From Janthinobacterium sp. (lineage in GTDB: Bacteria > Pseudomonadota > Gammaproteobacteria > Burkholderiales > Burkholderiaceae_D): 64,000 nucleotides of DNA. This document shows, in pieces, positions 1 to 7,544 of this stretch. The position numbers and the translations under genes are program-made. The DNA lies in NCBI RefSeq assembly GCF_009923995.1, contig NZ_RFSK01000020.1, positions 1 through 64,000 of the forward strand. The letters run 5' to 3'. The stretch's first letter is position 1, and every line of letters begins with the position of its first letter. The notes beneath the pieces were generated by a model, which worked only from the letters and a program-made list of their open reading frames with translations, was not told where the DNA came from and ran no database searches.

Positions 1-173
1 CTCTTGCGGTGATGCGGCGGGACCACTTGCCCGCCAGCCGTCATTATCCCCCGTTCGCAGCGCGCAGGGTATTGCCGTCATGAATACATCAGAAAAACTG
101 ACAGCTATTAACTTTTAACGTCAGCATGACTGACTTAAAATGGCCGCCACTTCACCTTTACAGGCTTTACATG

Positions 174-638
174 CAAGGCATCAAACGCAAAATCGTCTAC
201 GTCACCGCCTTTGAAATCATCGGCATGGCCATTTCCACGGCCTGGCTGACCCTGCTTTCGGGCGAATCGCCCACCAGCACGGGACCGCTGGCGGTCATGA
301 TCACCACCATCGCCGTGATCTGGAACCTGCTCTACAACACGGCCTTCGAATACTGGGAAATCCGCCAGGTATCGCGCACGCGCACCGTCTGGCGCCGCAT
401 CCTGCACGCGATCGGCTTCCAGATCACCCTCGTCATCTACCTGATCCCGCTGATCGCCTGGTGGCTGGACATCAGCCTGTGGCAAGCCTTCGTGCTGGAC
501 TTCGCGCTGATGCTGATCATCCCGTGCTACAGCTTCATCTTCAATTACTTCTTCGACGGCCTGTTCGGCGTGCCCCTGTCGGCGCAGCAGCCGAAGGAAG
601 ACGCCACCAATGTTCAGGCCGCTTCGCTGAGCAACTGA
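174..638 (+). CDS. PACE family proton-coupled efflux transporter
   Basis: Small inner-membrane exporter of the PACE (AceI-like, bacterial transmembrane pair) family, which pumps out chlorhexidine and other biocides or short diamines using the proton gradient. The protein has two repeats of two hydrophobic helices (about residues 8-28, 42-60, 85-105, 112-135). From the internal ATG at 174 it is 154 aa and begins MQGIKRKIVYVTAFE, which places a glutamate at position 15, the residue essential in AceI. An in-frame ATG at 126 would add 16 residues absent from the family, so I prefer 174, although the ribosome site is weak for both. Its 3' end overlaps the convergent LysR gene by 25 bases. The real substrate cannot be read from sequence. 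Confidence 0.85.
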   Translation, partial: QGIKRKIVYVTAFEIIGMAISTAWLTLLSGESPTSTGPLAVMITTIAVIWNLLYNTAFEYWEIRQVSRTRTVWRRILHAIGFQITLVIYLIPLIAWWLDISLWQAFVLDFALMLIIPCYSFIFNYFFDGLFGVPLSAQQPKEDATNVQAASLSN

Positions 639-1495
639 AGAAAGGACCGCGCCGCCATGCCCAGCGGCCGGTCCTTCATCCACACCAGGTGGATGGGCAC
701 GACCAGGCCATTGCCCGTGTTCTTGAACGCCACGCAGCGCACCCGCCCCGCCGCCAGAGAATGCTGGATGGCCGAGGCGGCAAAGTTGCCCCATCCCAAG
801 CCCGCTTCGACCATGGACAGGGCCATCGGCAGGCTGTCCGTGCGCCAATAGGACAGGCCCACGACGGGCCGCGCATCGGCCAGGTCCAGCTCGCGGCTGG
901 CGACGATGATCTGGCGCAAATTCACCAATTCCTCGATGTACAGGGGGCGTCCCGCCGCGCTCGGTGGATGCTGCGTGGAAATAATCGCCAGCAGGGCATC
1001 GCTGCCCACCAGCTGGAACTGCTCCTCGTGATTGATGCGCCCGCCGGCGAAGGCCATGCAGGCGCTGATGCGGCCCCGGTGCAGCATGTCGAGCACGTCG
1101 TCCTGCGGCGCCGTCAGCACTTCGATGTCGAGCAGCGGGTGGCGCAGCGACAGCGCGCGCACGGCGGCCAGGAAGGGTGCATGGTCGAGCTCGGCCGCGA
1201 TGCCCAGCGAAATGCGGCTTTCCAGCCCCTGCGACAATTCCTGCGCATGCAGGTGCAATTGCTTGAGCTGCTCGGCGATGAGGCGCGCATGGGGAATCAG
1301 GGCGCAAGCGGCCGGCGTGGGCATGGCTTCGCGGGCGCTGCGGTCGAACAGGACGATGCCCAGTTCCGCCTCGATGTTGGCAATGGCCATGCTGACGGCC
1401 GACGGCGCCCGTCCCAGGGTGCGCGCGGCGCTGGAAAACGAGCCGCCGTCGACGACGGCCAGGAACAGTTCGATGTTATGGCTGGAAAGTTTCAT
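614..1495 (-). CDS. LysR family transcriptional regulator
   Basis: DNA-binding regulator of 293 aa. The N-terminal winged helix-turn-helix (about residues 4-63) reads FLAVVDGGSFSSAARTLG followed by SAVSMAIANIEAELG, the standard LysR pattern; residues 90-285 are the effector-binding domain. The start at 1495 is set by the family N-terminus MKLSSHNIELF; the frame stays open upstream but those residues do not belong to the family. It is convergent with the PACE exporter and divergent from the small DUF3460 gene 78 bases away, so by the usual LysR rule the DUF3460 side is a possible target, but no metabolic link is visible. Effector unknown. Confidence 0.85.
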   Translation of the reverse strand: MKLSSHNIELFLAVVDGGSFSSAARTLGRAPSAVSMAIANIEAELGIVLFDRSAREAMPTPAACALIPHARLIAEQLKQLHLHAQELSQGLESRISLGIAAELDHAPFLAAVRALSLRHPLLDIEVLTAPQDDVLDMLHRGRISACMAFAGGRINHEEQFQLVGSDALLAIISTQHPPSAAGRPLYIEELVNLRQIIVASRELDLADARPVVGLSYWRTDSLPMALSMVEAGLGWGNFAASAIQHSLAAGRVRCVAFKNTGNGLVVPIHLVWMKDRPLGMAARSFLQLLSEAA

Positions 1496-1573
1496 GGGAA
1501 AGGTGGAAAGTGCGGCACTTCCGGCCGCGCGCGCGGTCAAACGGGGGAACGGCAGCAACACCCGGGAGTACAC

Positions 1574-1777
1574 ATGCGCCATCGATTCACTTACCGCCGT
1601 AGCGGCTATGTTTCGGAATTTACCCGCTTCATCGATGGCTATCTGCAGGCCCATCCCGAGGTGCAGGCCAGCCAGCGCCAGGGCTGGCGTATTTTCTGGG
1701 AGCGCCCCGTGAATTTCGGGGAGCTGCAGCGGGCCGGCACCGACAGCGTGCCGGAACCGCCATATCACTATGACTGA
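1574..1777 (+). CDS. DUF3460 family small protein
   Basis: A 67-aa soluble protein of unknown function. The core YVSEFTRFIDGYLQAHPEVQ, then the run QRQGWRIFWERP and the C-terminal VPEPPYHYD, match the pattern I recall for DUF3460, a family confined mainly to betaproteobacteria. A good ribosome site (GGGAG) lies about seven bases before the ATG, which is why I place the start here rather than in the much longer open frame. It is divergent from the LysR gene and followed by a small hairpin. No membrane segment, signal or catalytic motif is visible. Confidence 0.75.
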   Translation: MRHRFTYRRSGYVSEFTRFIDGYLQAHPEVQASQRQGWRIFWERPVNFGELQRAGTDSVPEPPYHYD

Positions 1778-1793
1778 TCAGGCAAACGCCTGA
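1778..1793 (+). terminator. Small hairpin after DUF3460 gene
   Basis: Inverted repeat TCAGGC-aaac-GCCTGA immediately after the stop codon, between convergent genes. It is short and lacks a T tract, so it may be a weak terminator or only an mRNA 3'-end stabiliser. Confidence 0.35.
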
Positions 1794-1841
1794 CGCACCA
1801 GCGCGAACGGCCGCAGGGCGGCCGCGCGAGCAGTGATCGGT

Positions 1842-2597
1842 TCAACCCTTCCAGGTGCGCTGCAGGCCCGTATCGGCATGGATCCAGCCGCCGCGGGGGC
1901 CGGAGCGGTAATAGAAGCCCACGCCGCCCTGCTTGAAGCTGCGCACGAGCGAACCGAGCACTTCCGCGTTCAGGTTGGCCACGCGGATGTCGGCGGCGCG
2001 GCCCGAGATGTGCAGCGACTGGCGCGCGGCCGGCACGCCCGCTTCGCGCAGGCGGCTGTTCGACTCGGCCGTGCGGTAGCCCGACAAGATCTCCAGCGGC
2101 TGCTCGATGCCGTAGCGGGCCACGAAGGCTTGCGTGCCCCACAGGGTTTCCAGCAGTTTAGGGTCGATGGGCGCCGTCTTCTTGCCGTTCACGTCGCGCA
2201 GCAAATGGCACAGTTCCTGGTAGGCTGAATCGATGACTTCGCCATCTTTCCAGTACAGCAGTTTCGCTTTTTCATTGCTGGCCGGGCGCACCACTTCCAG
2301 GGTGCGGGGCTTGAGCCAGAATTCCAGGTCCAGCGCCTGCGCGTCGAAGATGTCGGGTGGCGGTTCCAGTTCCGTGATGGCCTGGCGCGACTGCGAAGTG
2401 AGCGAGCGGTCCACGCTGGCCAGTTGCGTGGGCTGGGGCGGCACGGCCGTGCGCGGCGCGCGGGGCTTGGCGCTGGCCGAAGCCGAGGCGGGAGCGGCCG
2501 TGCGCGAGGCGCAGCCGATGAGAGGTGTGGCTACCAGGCCCAGCGCGGCCAGGCCCATACCATGGTGTAGAAAATTTCTGCGCGATGCCATAGTCAT
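1842..2597 (-). CDS. Tat-exported lipoprotein, M15-type peptidase (DUF882/YcbK family)
   Basis: Probable periplasmic murein-modifying peptidase, 251 aa. The N-terminus carries a twin-arginine motif SRRNFL (residues 5-10) followed by a hydrophobic stretch and a lipobox LIGC with Cys29, so it should be exported folded by Tat and then lipidated. A Ser/Ala/Pro-rich linker follows. The C-terminal Peptidase_M15_2 domain shows H196-x6-D203 (HISGRAAD) and H240 (WIH), the expected zinc ligands. Family members are annotated as DUF882 or YcbK-like. A second Met at residue 3 is an equally good start. Transcribed in the same direction as the upstream EAL gene, 93 bases apart. Confidence 0.8.
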   Translation of the reverse strand: MTMASRRNFLHHGMGLAALGLVATPLIGCASRTAAPASASASAKPRAPRTAVPPQPTQLASVDRSLTSQSRQAITELEPPPDIFDAQALDLEFWLKPRTLEVVRPASNEKAKLLYWKDGEVIDSAYQELCHLLRDVNGKKTAPIDPKLLETLWGTQAFVARYGIEQPLEILSGYRTAESNSRLREAGVPAARQSLHISGRAADIRVANLNAEVLGSLVRSFKQGGVGFYYRSGPRGGWIHADTGLQRTWKG

Positions 2598-2690
2598 TCC
2601 AATATAACGATACGAATACTATAGCCTATTGTGCTGCGAAGAAAAACCCTGTATCCCTATCGTGCCGCCCTGATTTCAGCGCATTTTTCG

Positions 2691-3527
2691 TCAGGCAGCG
2701 GCGGCGACGGGCGCGATGCCGTCCTTCGCCGTCGCCAGGGCCGTCAATGGCTTATCAAGCAGATAACCCTGCGCCACGATGGGCAAGCCCGTGGCGGCGG
2801 CGATGCGCTGCAGGGCCGCCAGCGCGGCCGGCGTGTCGAGGCGCTTGAAGACGACGCGGATCTTCGCCGCGTGGCACAGGGTGACGAAGCTGGCGGCCGC
2901 GTCCTCGTCGCTGAGGTTGCCCGCGTCCAGCTTGAAGGCGTGCGGATGCAGCCGCTCCAGCATGCCCGTCGCTTCATGCACGCTGGCCACGTTGATGGCC
3001 AGGCGGAAACCGTTGCGGCGGTAATTGTCGGCCACGTAGTTGAGCAGCCAGCCCTGGTTCGGCGTGACGGCCGGCAATTGCAGCACGATGCGCTCGATGG
3101 GCAGGCCCAGCGCATCGAGGATGCGCTGGAAGGCGTGGCCATGGTTGCTGCTGACGGCGCTGAGCAGGCGGTCGTGCACGTTCAGGTACAGGTCGGACTG
3201 CTCCGCTTCCGGCTGGCGGAAGAAATTAATGGCGTGCAGCATGCGGCACAGCCGGTCCAGTTCCACGGATTCGTCGTCGCTGGCTGCATGGTCGAGCAAA
3301 CGCCACAGCGACAGGCCTTCGTCCGCCTTCGACACGCTGCGCGCCAGGCCCTCGAACGCGAGCAGTTTTCCGCTCTGCAGTTCGCGCAGGGGCTGGAAGG
3401 CGCTCGTCATGGTGCAATTGAAAAAACGCCCCAGCGCCCTGCCCTCGTCATCGAGCCAGACGCTGGTGCCGGCCTGGGTTTGGTGCGACAGGCGGGCCAG
3501 GTAATTTTTCAGGACGGGAAATGGCAT
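2691..3527 (-). CDS. Degenerate EAL-domain protein
   Basis: A 278-aa cytoplasmic protein with an EAL fold from about residue 40 to 265. The signature glutamate is present in a variant motif (FEGLAR, E59) and the end motif is recognisable (IVAQGYLLDKPL), but the usual DDFGTG segment is replaced by NVASVHEATG and the EITE segment by VLQLPAV, so several Mg2+ ligands needed for c-di-GMP hydrolysis are missing. I infer a non-catalytic c-di-GMP receptor or a protein-interaction domain. The start at 3527 is backed by a strong AGGAG site; an open extension upstream is not supported. Divergent from the amidotransferase gene, 234 bases apart. Confidence 0.75.
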   Translation of the reverse strand: MPFPVLKNYLARLSHQTQAGTSVWLDDEGRALGRFFNCTMTSAFQPLRELQSGKLLAFEGLARSVSKADEGLSLWRLLDHAASDDESVELDRLCRMLHAINFFRQPEAEQSDLYLNVHDRLLSAVSSNHGHAFQRILDALGLPIERIVLQLPAVTPNQGWLLNYVADNYRRNGFRLAINVASVHEATGMLERLHPHAFKLDAGNLSDEDAAASFVTLCHAAKIRVVFKRLDTPAALAALQRIAAATGLPIVAQGYLLDKPLTALATAKDGIAPVAAAA

Positions 3528-3672
3528 GGAAGCTCCTTCGTAGGACTGCGCCGCCGGCCCTCGTGGGGCAGGCGACGCCAAAGTGTGCAGACTAAGGCAG
3601 GGTGAACCAAAGGAGAACGAATGGTTTCGCCATTTGATATGCACCCGGCGCATAAGGGCGTAGCGACGGCCA

Positions 3673-3685
3673 GCGCATATCGATA
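3673..3685. promoter_or_regulatory. Half-palindrome GCGCATATCGATA
   Basis: The 13-mer GCGCATATCGATA sits in the divergent EAL/amidotransferase intergenic region. The same 13 bases form most of the perfect 20-bp palindrome upstream of the molbindin gene at 6680-6699. It may be a binding site for a shared regulator; this is inference. Confidence 0.35.
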
Positions 3686-3761
3686 GTCAGAAACATTCCT
3701 TCCCGCCCCCGCCCGCGGCCAGTACTGTGGCCGGGTACCGATATCATCAGGAAGGGCCGCC

Positions 3762-4574
3762 ATGTGCCAGTTACTCGCAATGAACAGCAGCAAGCCGGCC
3801 GCGCTGGGATTTTCCTTCGCCGGCTTCGCCGAGCGGGGCGGCCGCACGGACGAGCACCGCGACGGCTGGGGCATCGCCTATCATTCCGGTAGCGGCTGCA
3901 CCCTGCTCACCGACCACCTGGCCGCCATCGATTCGCCGCTGGCCGCCACGGTGCAGCAGCATCCCGTCAAGGCGAAAAACATCGTCGCGCACATCCGCAA
4001 GGCCACGCAGGGCCGCATCGCGCCGGAAAACACCCACCCGTTCGCCCGCGAACTGTGGGGCAGGACGTGGTCCTTCGCCCACAATGGCGACCTGAAGACG
4101 TGGCGCGCGCCCGCCAACGCGCATTACCATGCCTGCGGCGACACGGACAGCGAACAGGCCTTCTGCCACCTGCTGGCCAGCCTGCGCGCGCGCTTTCCCG
4201 CCGGCGAACCGACGCGCGCCGACCTGCGCGCCGCCATAGCCGAGGTCGCCAAGGAGATCGCCGCGCACGGCACGTTCAACTTCATCCTGTCGGACGGCGA
4301 ACTGCTGTTCGCCCACTGCTCCACGCATCTGCACTATGTGATCCGCGAATACCCATTTTCCGTGGCGCAACTGATCGACTGCGAACGCAGCATCGACTTT
4401 CGCCAGCACAACCACCTCGACGACCGCATCGCCGTCATCGCCACGCACCCGCTGACGGAGAACGAGCAGTGGCTGGCGTTTGCGCCCGGCGAACTGAAAC
4501 TGTTCGCCGGCGGCACCCTGCTGCAGGCGGACGAGCGCGCGCCACGGGGCGTGTACATCCAGATCAGTTACTGA
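3762..4574 (+). CDS. Class II glutamine amidotransferase (YafJ-like)
   Basis: Stand-alone Ntn-type glutaminase domain of 270 aa. The N-terminus is MCQLLAMNS, so Met removal would expose Cys2, the catalytic nucleophile of class II amidotransferases. Downstream motifs fit the family: HRDGWGIAYH, HIRKATQG and the oxyanion-region segment FAHNGDL. No synthase or acceptor domain is fused, as in E. coli YafJ, so the ammonia acceptor is unknown. A clear AGGAAGG ribosome site precedes the ATG. The gene is monocistronic, divergent from the EAL gene and convergent with the GNAT gene. Confidence 0.88.
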   Translation: MCQLLAMNSSKPAALGFSFAGFAERGGRTDEHRDGWGIAYHSGSGCTLLTDHLAAIDSPLAATVQQHPVKAKNIVAHIRKATQGRIAPENTHPFARELWGRTWSFAHNGDLKTWRAPANAHYHACGDTDSEQAFCHLLASLRARFPAGEPTRADLRAAIAEVAKEIAAHGTFNFILSDGELLFAHCSTHLHYVIREYPFSVAQLIDCERSIDFRQHNHLDDRIAVIATHPLTENEQWLAFAPGELKLFAGGTLLQADERAPRGVYIQISY

Positions 4575-4591
4575 GGAGAAATATTGAAGGG

Positions 4592-4622
4592 GAAGAAAAG
4601 GCCCGCCGCCGGATGGGCGGGC
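4592..4622 (-). terminator. Terminator of the GNAT gene
   Basis: GCCCGCC-gccggatg-GGCGGGC hairpin (4601-4622). On the minus strand it is followed by the T-rich run CTTTTCTTCC, so it fits a rho-independent terminator for the leftward GNAT gene. Confidence 0.6.
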
Positions 4623-4640
4623 TGCAGCGCCGGCTGGCCG

Positions 4641-5171
4641 TCAGGCCGAATTGCAGTTGCAAAAGCGCTTGCGCTTGGGGTCGCCGCTGGCGATGCCTGC
4701 GGGATCAATCTGTTTCCAGCAAAAAATCGTTTCCACGCCATAGGGCGAACGCACATTGCCCGCCTCGACATAGCCCTGCTTGACGAAAAAGGCCTGGCTG
4801 CTGGCCGTGCTGTGCAGCTGCAAGGCCTTGATGCCCCACTCGCGCGCCTGCGCTTCCAGCCCTTCCACCAGCGCCTTGCCCGCGCCGCGGCCTTGCGCCT
4901 CGGGCAGCAGGTAGCACAGGGCCAGCTTGCCGGCGCGCGTCAGCAGGCCCACGCCGACGACGGCGCCCTGCTCGACGGCGACCAGCGAAAAATTGGTGGG
5001 CGACGCGAACCAGCACGCCACCATCTGCGGTGTTTTATTGCCCAGCCAGGCTTCCAGGATGGCCGGATCGTCCCGGTGATCGAGGCTGCAGCATTCGACG
5101 ATCGAGCGTCGTAATACATTGCACGCCTCGAAAGCGTCGGTCGATGTTGCAATACGAATTTCAAGACTCAT
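4641..5171 (-). CDS. GNAT family N-acetyltransferase
   Basis: Acetyl-CoA dependent acyltransferase of 176 aa with a single GNAT domain. Strand beta4 and the pyrophosphate loop are visible as CYLLPEAQGRGAGKALVEGL (Q/R-x-x-G-x-G/A), followed by LQLHSTASSQAFFVKQGYVE, the typical C-terminal half. The C-terminus KRKRFCNCNSA adds two cysteines outside the core domain, which is unusual. The acceptor substrate is unknown. Convergent with the amidotransferase gene and followed by a hairpin terminator. Confidence 0.85.
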   Translation of the reverse strand: MSLEIRIATSTDAFEACNVLRRSIVECCSLDHRDDPAILEAWLGNKTPQMVACWFASPTNFSLVAVEQGAVVGVGLLTRAGKLALCYLLPEAQGRGAGKALVEGLEAQAREWGIKALQLHSTASSQAFFVKQGYVEAGNVRSPYGVETIFCWKQIDPAGIASGDPKRKRFCNCNSA

Positions 5172-5472
5172 GTACGCTCACAAAATATTCCAGTTGCCGA
5201 TGCAGGCCGTTTCACCGTGTATCGCGCCATTCGACTATACACCAAGCGGCGCATTCGGGGTTTTTCGCGCCGCGCCACGGGCCCGTTTTGCCTGTGGCAG
5301 CCTGCTTGCAGACTAAGCCCGGATACGCGCCTTGCCCACGAATCATTTCAAAAATCCATATCTGTTTTTTGGCAGAAACGGGAATGTGATCTAAGCATAT
5401 TACGAAAAATTCGTTTCTTTTCCGGCCGGAATTTTAGACTATGTCTATCTATTCTCACAACAAGAGTTCACC
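5172..5472 (+). promoter_or_regulatory. Upstream region of the sulfate-binding protein gene
   Basis: A 301-base AT-richer stretch without a credible gene. It holds ACGAA-AAA-TTCGT (5402-5414) and the palindrome TTCCGGCCGGAA (5420-5431) shortly before a possible -10 TAGACT. The layout suits a controlled promoter of a sulfur-starvation gene (CysB would be the expected regulator), but no CysB site can be assigned with confidence. Confidence 0.45.
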
Positions 5473-6528
5473 ATGTCCCCATTCAACGCCGTAAAGACCG
5501 CCGTCCCGACGCTCACCCAACGCTCGCGCCGCTGGTTCCTGGCCAGCGCCCTGGCCGCCTCCGCCGCCGCCATGAGCCTGCCCATGGCCGCCAGCGCAGC
5601 CGAACCGGTGGTCTTGCTGAACGCCTCCTACGACGTGATGCGCGAGCTGTTCAAGGACGTGAATCCCGCATTTATTGCTGATTGGAAAGCCAAGACAGGC
5701 GAAACCATTACTATCAAGCAATCGCACGGCGGTTCCAGCAAGCAGGCGCGTTCCGTCGCCGATGGCCTGGAAGCGTCCGTCGTGACCATGAACCAGGCCA
5801 ATGACATCGACATCCTCGTCGACCGCGGTCTCGTGGTGGCCGACTGGGCCAAGAAATTCCCGAACAATGCGGCGCCGTTCTATTCCACCATGGTGTACCT
5901 GGTGCGCAAGGGCAATCCAAAACACATCAAGGACTGGGACGACCTGGCCAAGCCCGGCATCAAGGTCATCGTGCCCAATCCCAAGACGTCAGGCAACGGC
6001 CGCTACACCTACCTGGCCGCCTGGGGCTATGCCCTGAAAAAAGGCGGCAGCGAAGCGCAGGCGCGCGACCTGGTCACCAAGCTGTTCAAGAACGTGCCCG
6101 TGCTCGACGGCGGCGGCCGCGGCGCCACCACCACCTTCACGCAGCGCGAAATCGGCGACGTGCTGGTGACGTTTGAAAACGAGGTGCAACTGGTGCGCGC
6201 CGAATTCGGCGACAACTTCGAAGTGGTCTACCCGAGCATCTCCATCCTGGCCGAGTCGCCCGTGGCCGTCGTCGACAAGGTCGTCGACCGCCGCGGCATC
6301 CGCAAGGAAGCCACCGCCTACCTGCAATACCTGTACTCGGAACCGGGCCAGGAACTGGTCGCCAAGCACTACCTGCGTCCCCGTTCGGCGACGGTGGCGA
6401 AGAAATACGCGGCCAGCTTCAAGCCCATCAGCCTGTTTACCATCGACGATGTGTTCGGCGGCTGGAAACAAGCGCAAAAGAAACATTTTGACGATGGCGG
6501 CGAATTCGACAAGATTTATCAGAAGTAA
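5473..6528 (+). CDS. sbp: Periplasmic sulfate-binding protein (Sbp family)
   Basis: Solute receptor of a sulfate/thiosulfate ABC importer, 351 aa with a signal peptide of about 43 residues ending near ASAAEP. Family motifs are clear: LLNASYDVMREL at the mature N-terminus, IKQSHGGSSKQARSVADGL (sulfate-contact segment), PNPKTSGNGRYTYLAAWGYA and TFENEVQL. The leader contains SRRWFLAS, which resembles a twin-arginine motif although the family is normally Sec-exported. The permease and ATPase genes (cysT, cysW, cysA) are not adjacent, so it is an orphan receptor here. A rho-independent terminator follows. Confidence 0.92.
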   Translation: MSPFNAVKTAVPTLTQRSRRWFLASALAASAAAMSLPMAASAAEPVVLLNASYDVMRELFKDVNPAFIADWKAKTGETITIKQSHGGSSKQARSVADGLEASVVTMNQANDIDILVDRGLVVADWAKKFPNNAAPFYSTMVYLVRKGNPKHIKDWDDLAKPGIKVIVPNPKTSGNGRYTYLAAWGYALKKGGSEAQARDLVTKLFKNVPVLDGGGRGATTTFTQREIGDVLVTFENEVQLVRAEFGDNFEVVYPSISILAESPVAVVDKVVDRRGIRKEATAYLQYLYSEPGQELVAKHYLRPRSATVAKKYAASFKPISLFTIDDVFGGWKQAQKKHFDDGGEFDKIYQK

Positions 6529-6545
6529 GTTTGCGCCACATCAAG

Positions 6546-6573
6546 AAAACCGGGATACGTCCCGGTTTTTTTA
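6546..6573 (+). terminator. Rho-independent terminator after sbp
   Basis: AAAACCGGG-atacgt-CCCGGTTTT followed by a T run; a textbook intrinsic terminator 18 bases after the stop codon. Confidence 0.9.
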
Positions 6574-6679
6574 TTGGCGCGCCGTCACTGCGGTTTCCAT
6601 GGCCGCATGGCAAGCCTGCCGAGGATGTACGGACGAGTATAGGCGAATAATCTGCTTGCGCCAGGGCTGGCGCACGCTT

Positions 6680-6699
6680 TGCGCATATCGATATGCGCA
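6680..6699. promoter_or_regulatory. Perfect 20-bp palindrome upstream of molbindin gene
   Basis: TGCGCATATCGATATGCGCA is a perfect inverted repeat about 84 bases before the molbindin start. It is probably a dimeric regulator site. A ModE-type regulator would be the natural guess for a molybdate gene, but the sequence is not the enterobacterial ModE consensus. Confidence 0.5.
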
Positions 6700-6782
6700 T
6701 CGATTCGTGGTCAAAAGGGCGCGCGGGCCGTACTCTGGCCATGTCGCGCCGCACGGCGTATTACGGGCACAAAGGAAACATC

Positions 6783-7001
6783 ATGGCTATCTCGGAAGTG
6801 AATGTACGCAACCAGTTTCGCGGCAAGATCAAGGAAATCATCTTTGGCCCCGTCGTCTCGGAAGTGGACGTGGAAACGCCGCACGGCATCGTCACGTCGG
6901 TGATCACCTCGCGCTCGATCAAGGACCTGGACCTGAAGGTGGGCAGCGAAGTCATCGCCCTGGTGAAATCGACGGAAGTGTCGATCGCCAAGATCCAGTA
7001 A
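6783..7001 (+). CDS. Molbindin (TOBE/Mop-domain molybdate-binding protein)
   Basis: A 72-aa cytoplasmic protein made of one Mop/TOBE domain, the usual size of molbindins, which assemble into rings that store or buffer molybdate or tungstate. Visible features are RNQFRGKIKEI, VETPHGIVTSVIT (the oxyanion-binding SVIT/S segment) and LKVGSEVIALVKSTEVSI. AAAGGAAAC precedes the ATG at 6783; the longer upstream frame is not part of the family. No mod transport genes are nearby. A long hairpin (7020-7055) follows. Confidence 0.88.
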   Translation: MAISEVNVRNQFRGKIKEIIFGPVVSEVDVETPHGIVTSVITSRSIKDLDLKVGSEVIALVKSTEVSIAKIQ

Positions 7002-7019
7002 GCCTCGCCCCACCTGCCG

Positions 7020-7055
7020 ACGCCGCGCCCTTGCCCTCCGGCAGCGGCGCGGCGT
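7020..7055. terminator. Bidirectional hairpin between molbindin and DsrE genes
   Basis: ACGCCGCGCC (7020-7029) and GGCGCGGCGT (7046-7055) form a perfect 10-bp stem between two convergent genes. It has no T tract; likely a shared 3' structure. Confidence 0.5.
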
Positions 7056-7073
7056 TGTCGCATGGACCGGCCT

Positions 7074-7502
7074 CTACGGCTTGATATAGGCGTACCCTTC
7101 CTGCGTCTGCAGGCGGCTCAGCTCGGCCACGCCGGAAGGCACGATGACGGCTTCCGGCAGCACGCGCTGGCGCTCGATGCCGCGCCCCTGCAAGGTGTTG
7201 TTGCAGACGCGAAAGCCCACGCCGCGCCGGACCAGTTCGCGCACCGCTACGTCATACGGGTAGCCATCCTTGTCGATGGCGCCATCGAGCAGGAAATCGA
7301 TGCCGGCGCCGTGGGCGACGAGCACGATGGTCGCCTGCGGGCTGGCGTCCAGGTGATTGCGGATGTTGCGCAGCGCCGCCGCGGCATTGGCGGTGTCGTT
7401 AACGTGGTACACCACCTTTTCCACCTTCGGCGCCGCCTGGACGGCCGTGTACGACAACAGGGAAAGCAGGAAGGCGGCGAAACAGCGGCGTAGCAGTGTC
7501 AT
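7074..7502 (-). CDS. Exported DsrE/DsrF-like protein
   Basis: A 142-aa protein with a signal peptide (about 23 residues, ending VQAAP) and a DsrE-like Rossmann-type fold: KVVYHVNDTANAAAALRNIRNHLDA, TIVLVAHGAGIDFLL and VGFRVCNNTLQGRGI. The single cysteine in RVCNNTL matches the position of the reactive cysteine in DsrE/YchN proteins, which take part in sulfur transfer. Periplasmic members are common in betaproteobacteria, but their role is not established. Monocistronic on the minus strand. Confidence 0.8.
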   Translation of the reverse strand: MTLLRRCFAAFLLSLLSYTAVQAAPKVEKVVYHVNDTANAAAALRNIRNHLDASPQATIVLVAHGAGIDFLLDGAIDKDGYPYDVAVRELVRRGVGFRVCNNTLQGRGIERQRVLPEAVIVPSGVAELSRLQTQEGYAYIKP

Positions 7503-7544
7503 GGAAAATCCAGTCAGTGGCGTTAATGAAAGATTGCCATCATA

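Noticed and set aside
1-173. Start of window as the end of a partial gene
   Set aside because: No open frame with family features reaches the edge; the 173 bases look like an intergenic or promoter region.
5217-5681. Possible 154-codon gene overlapping the sbp start
   Set aside because: Overlaps the sbp signal peptide in a different frame and shows antisense-like composition.
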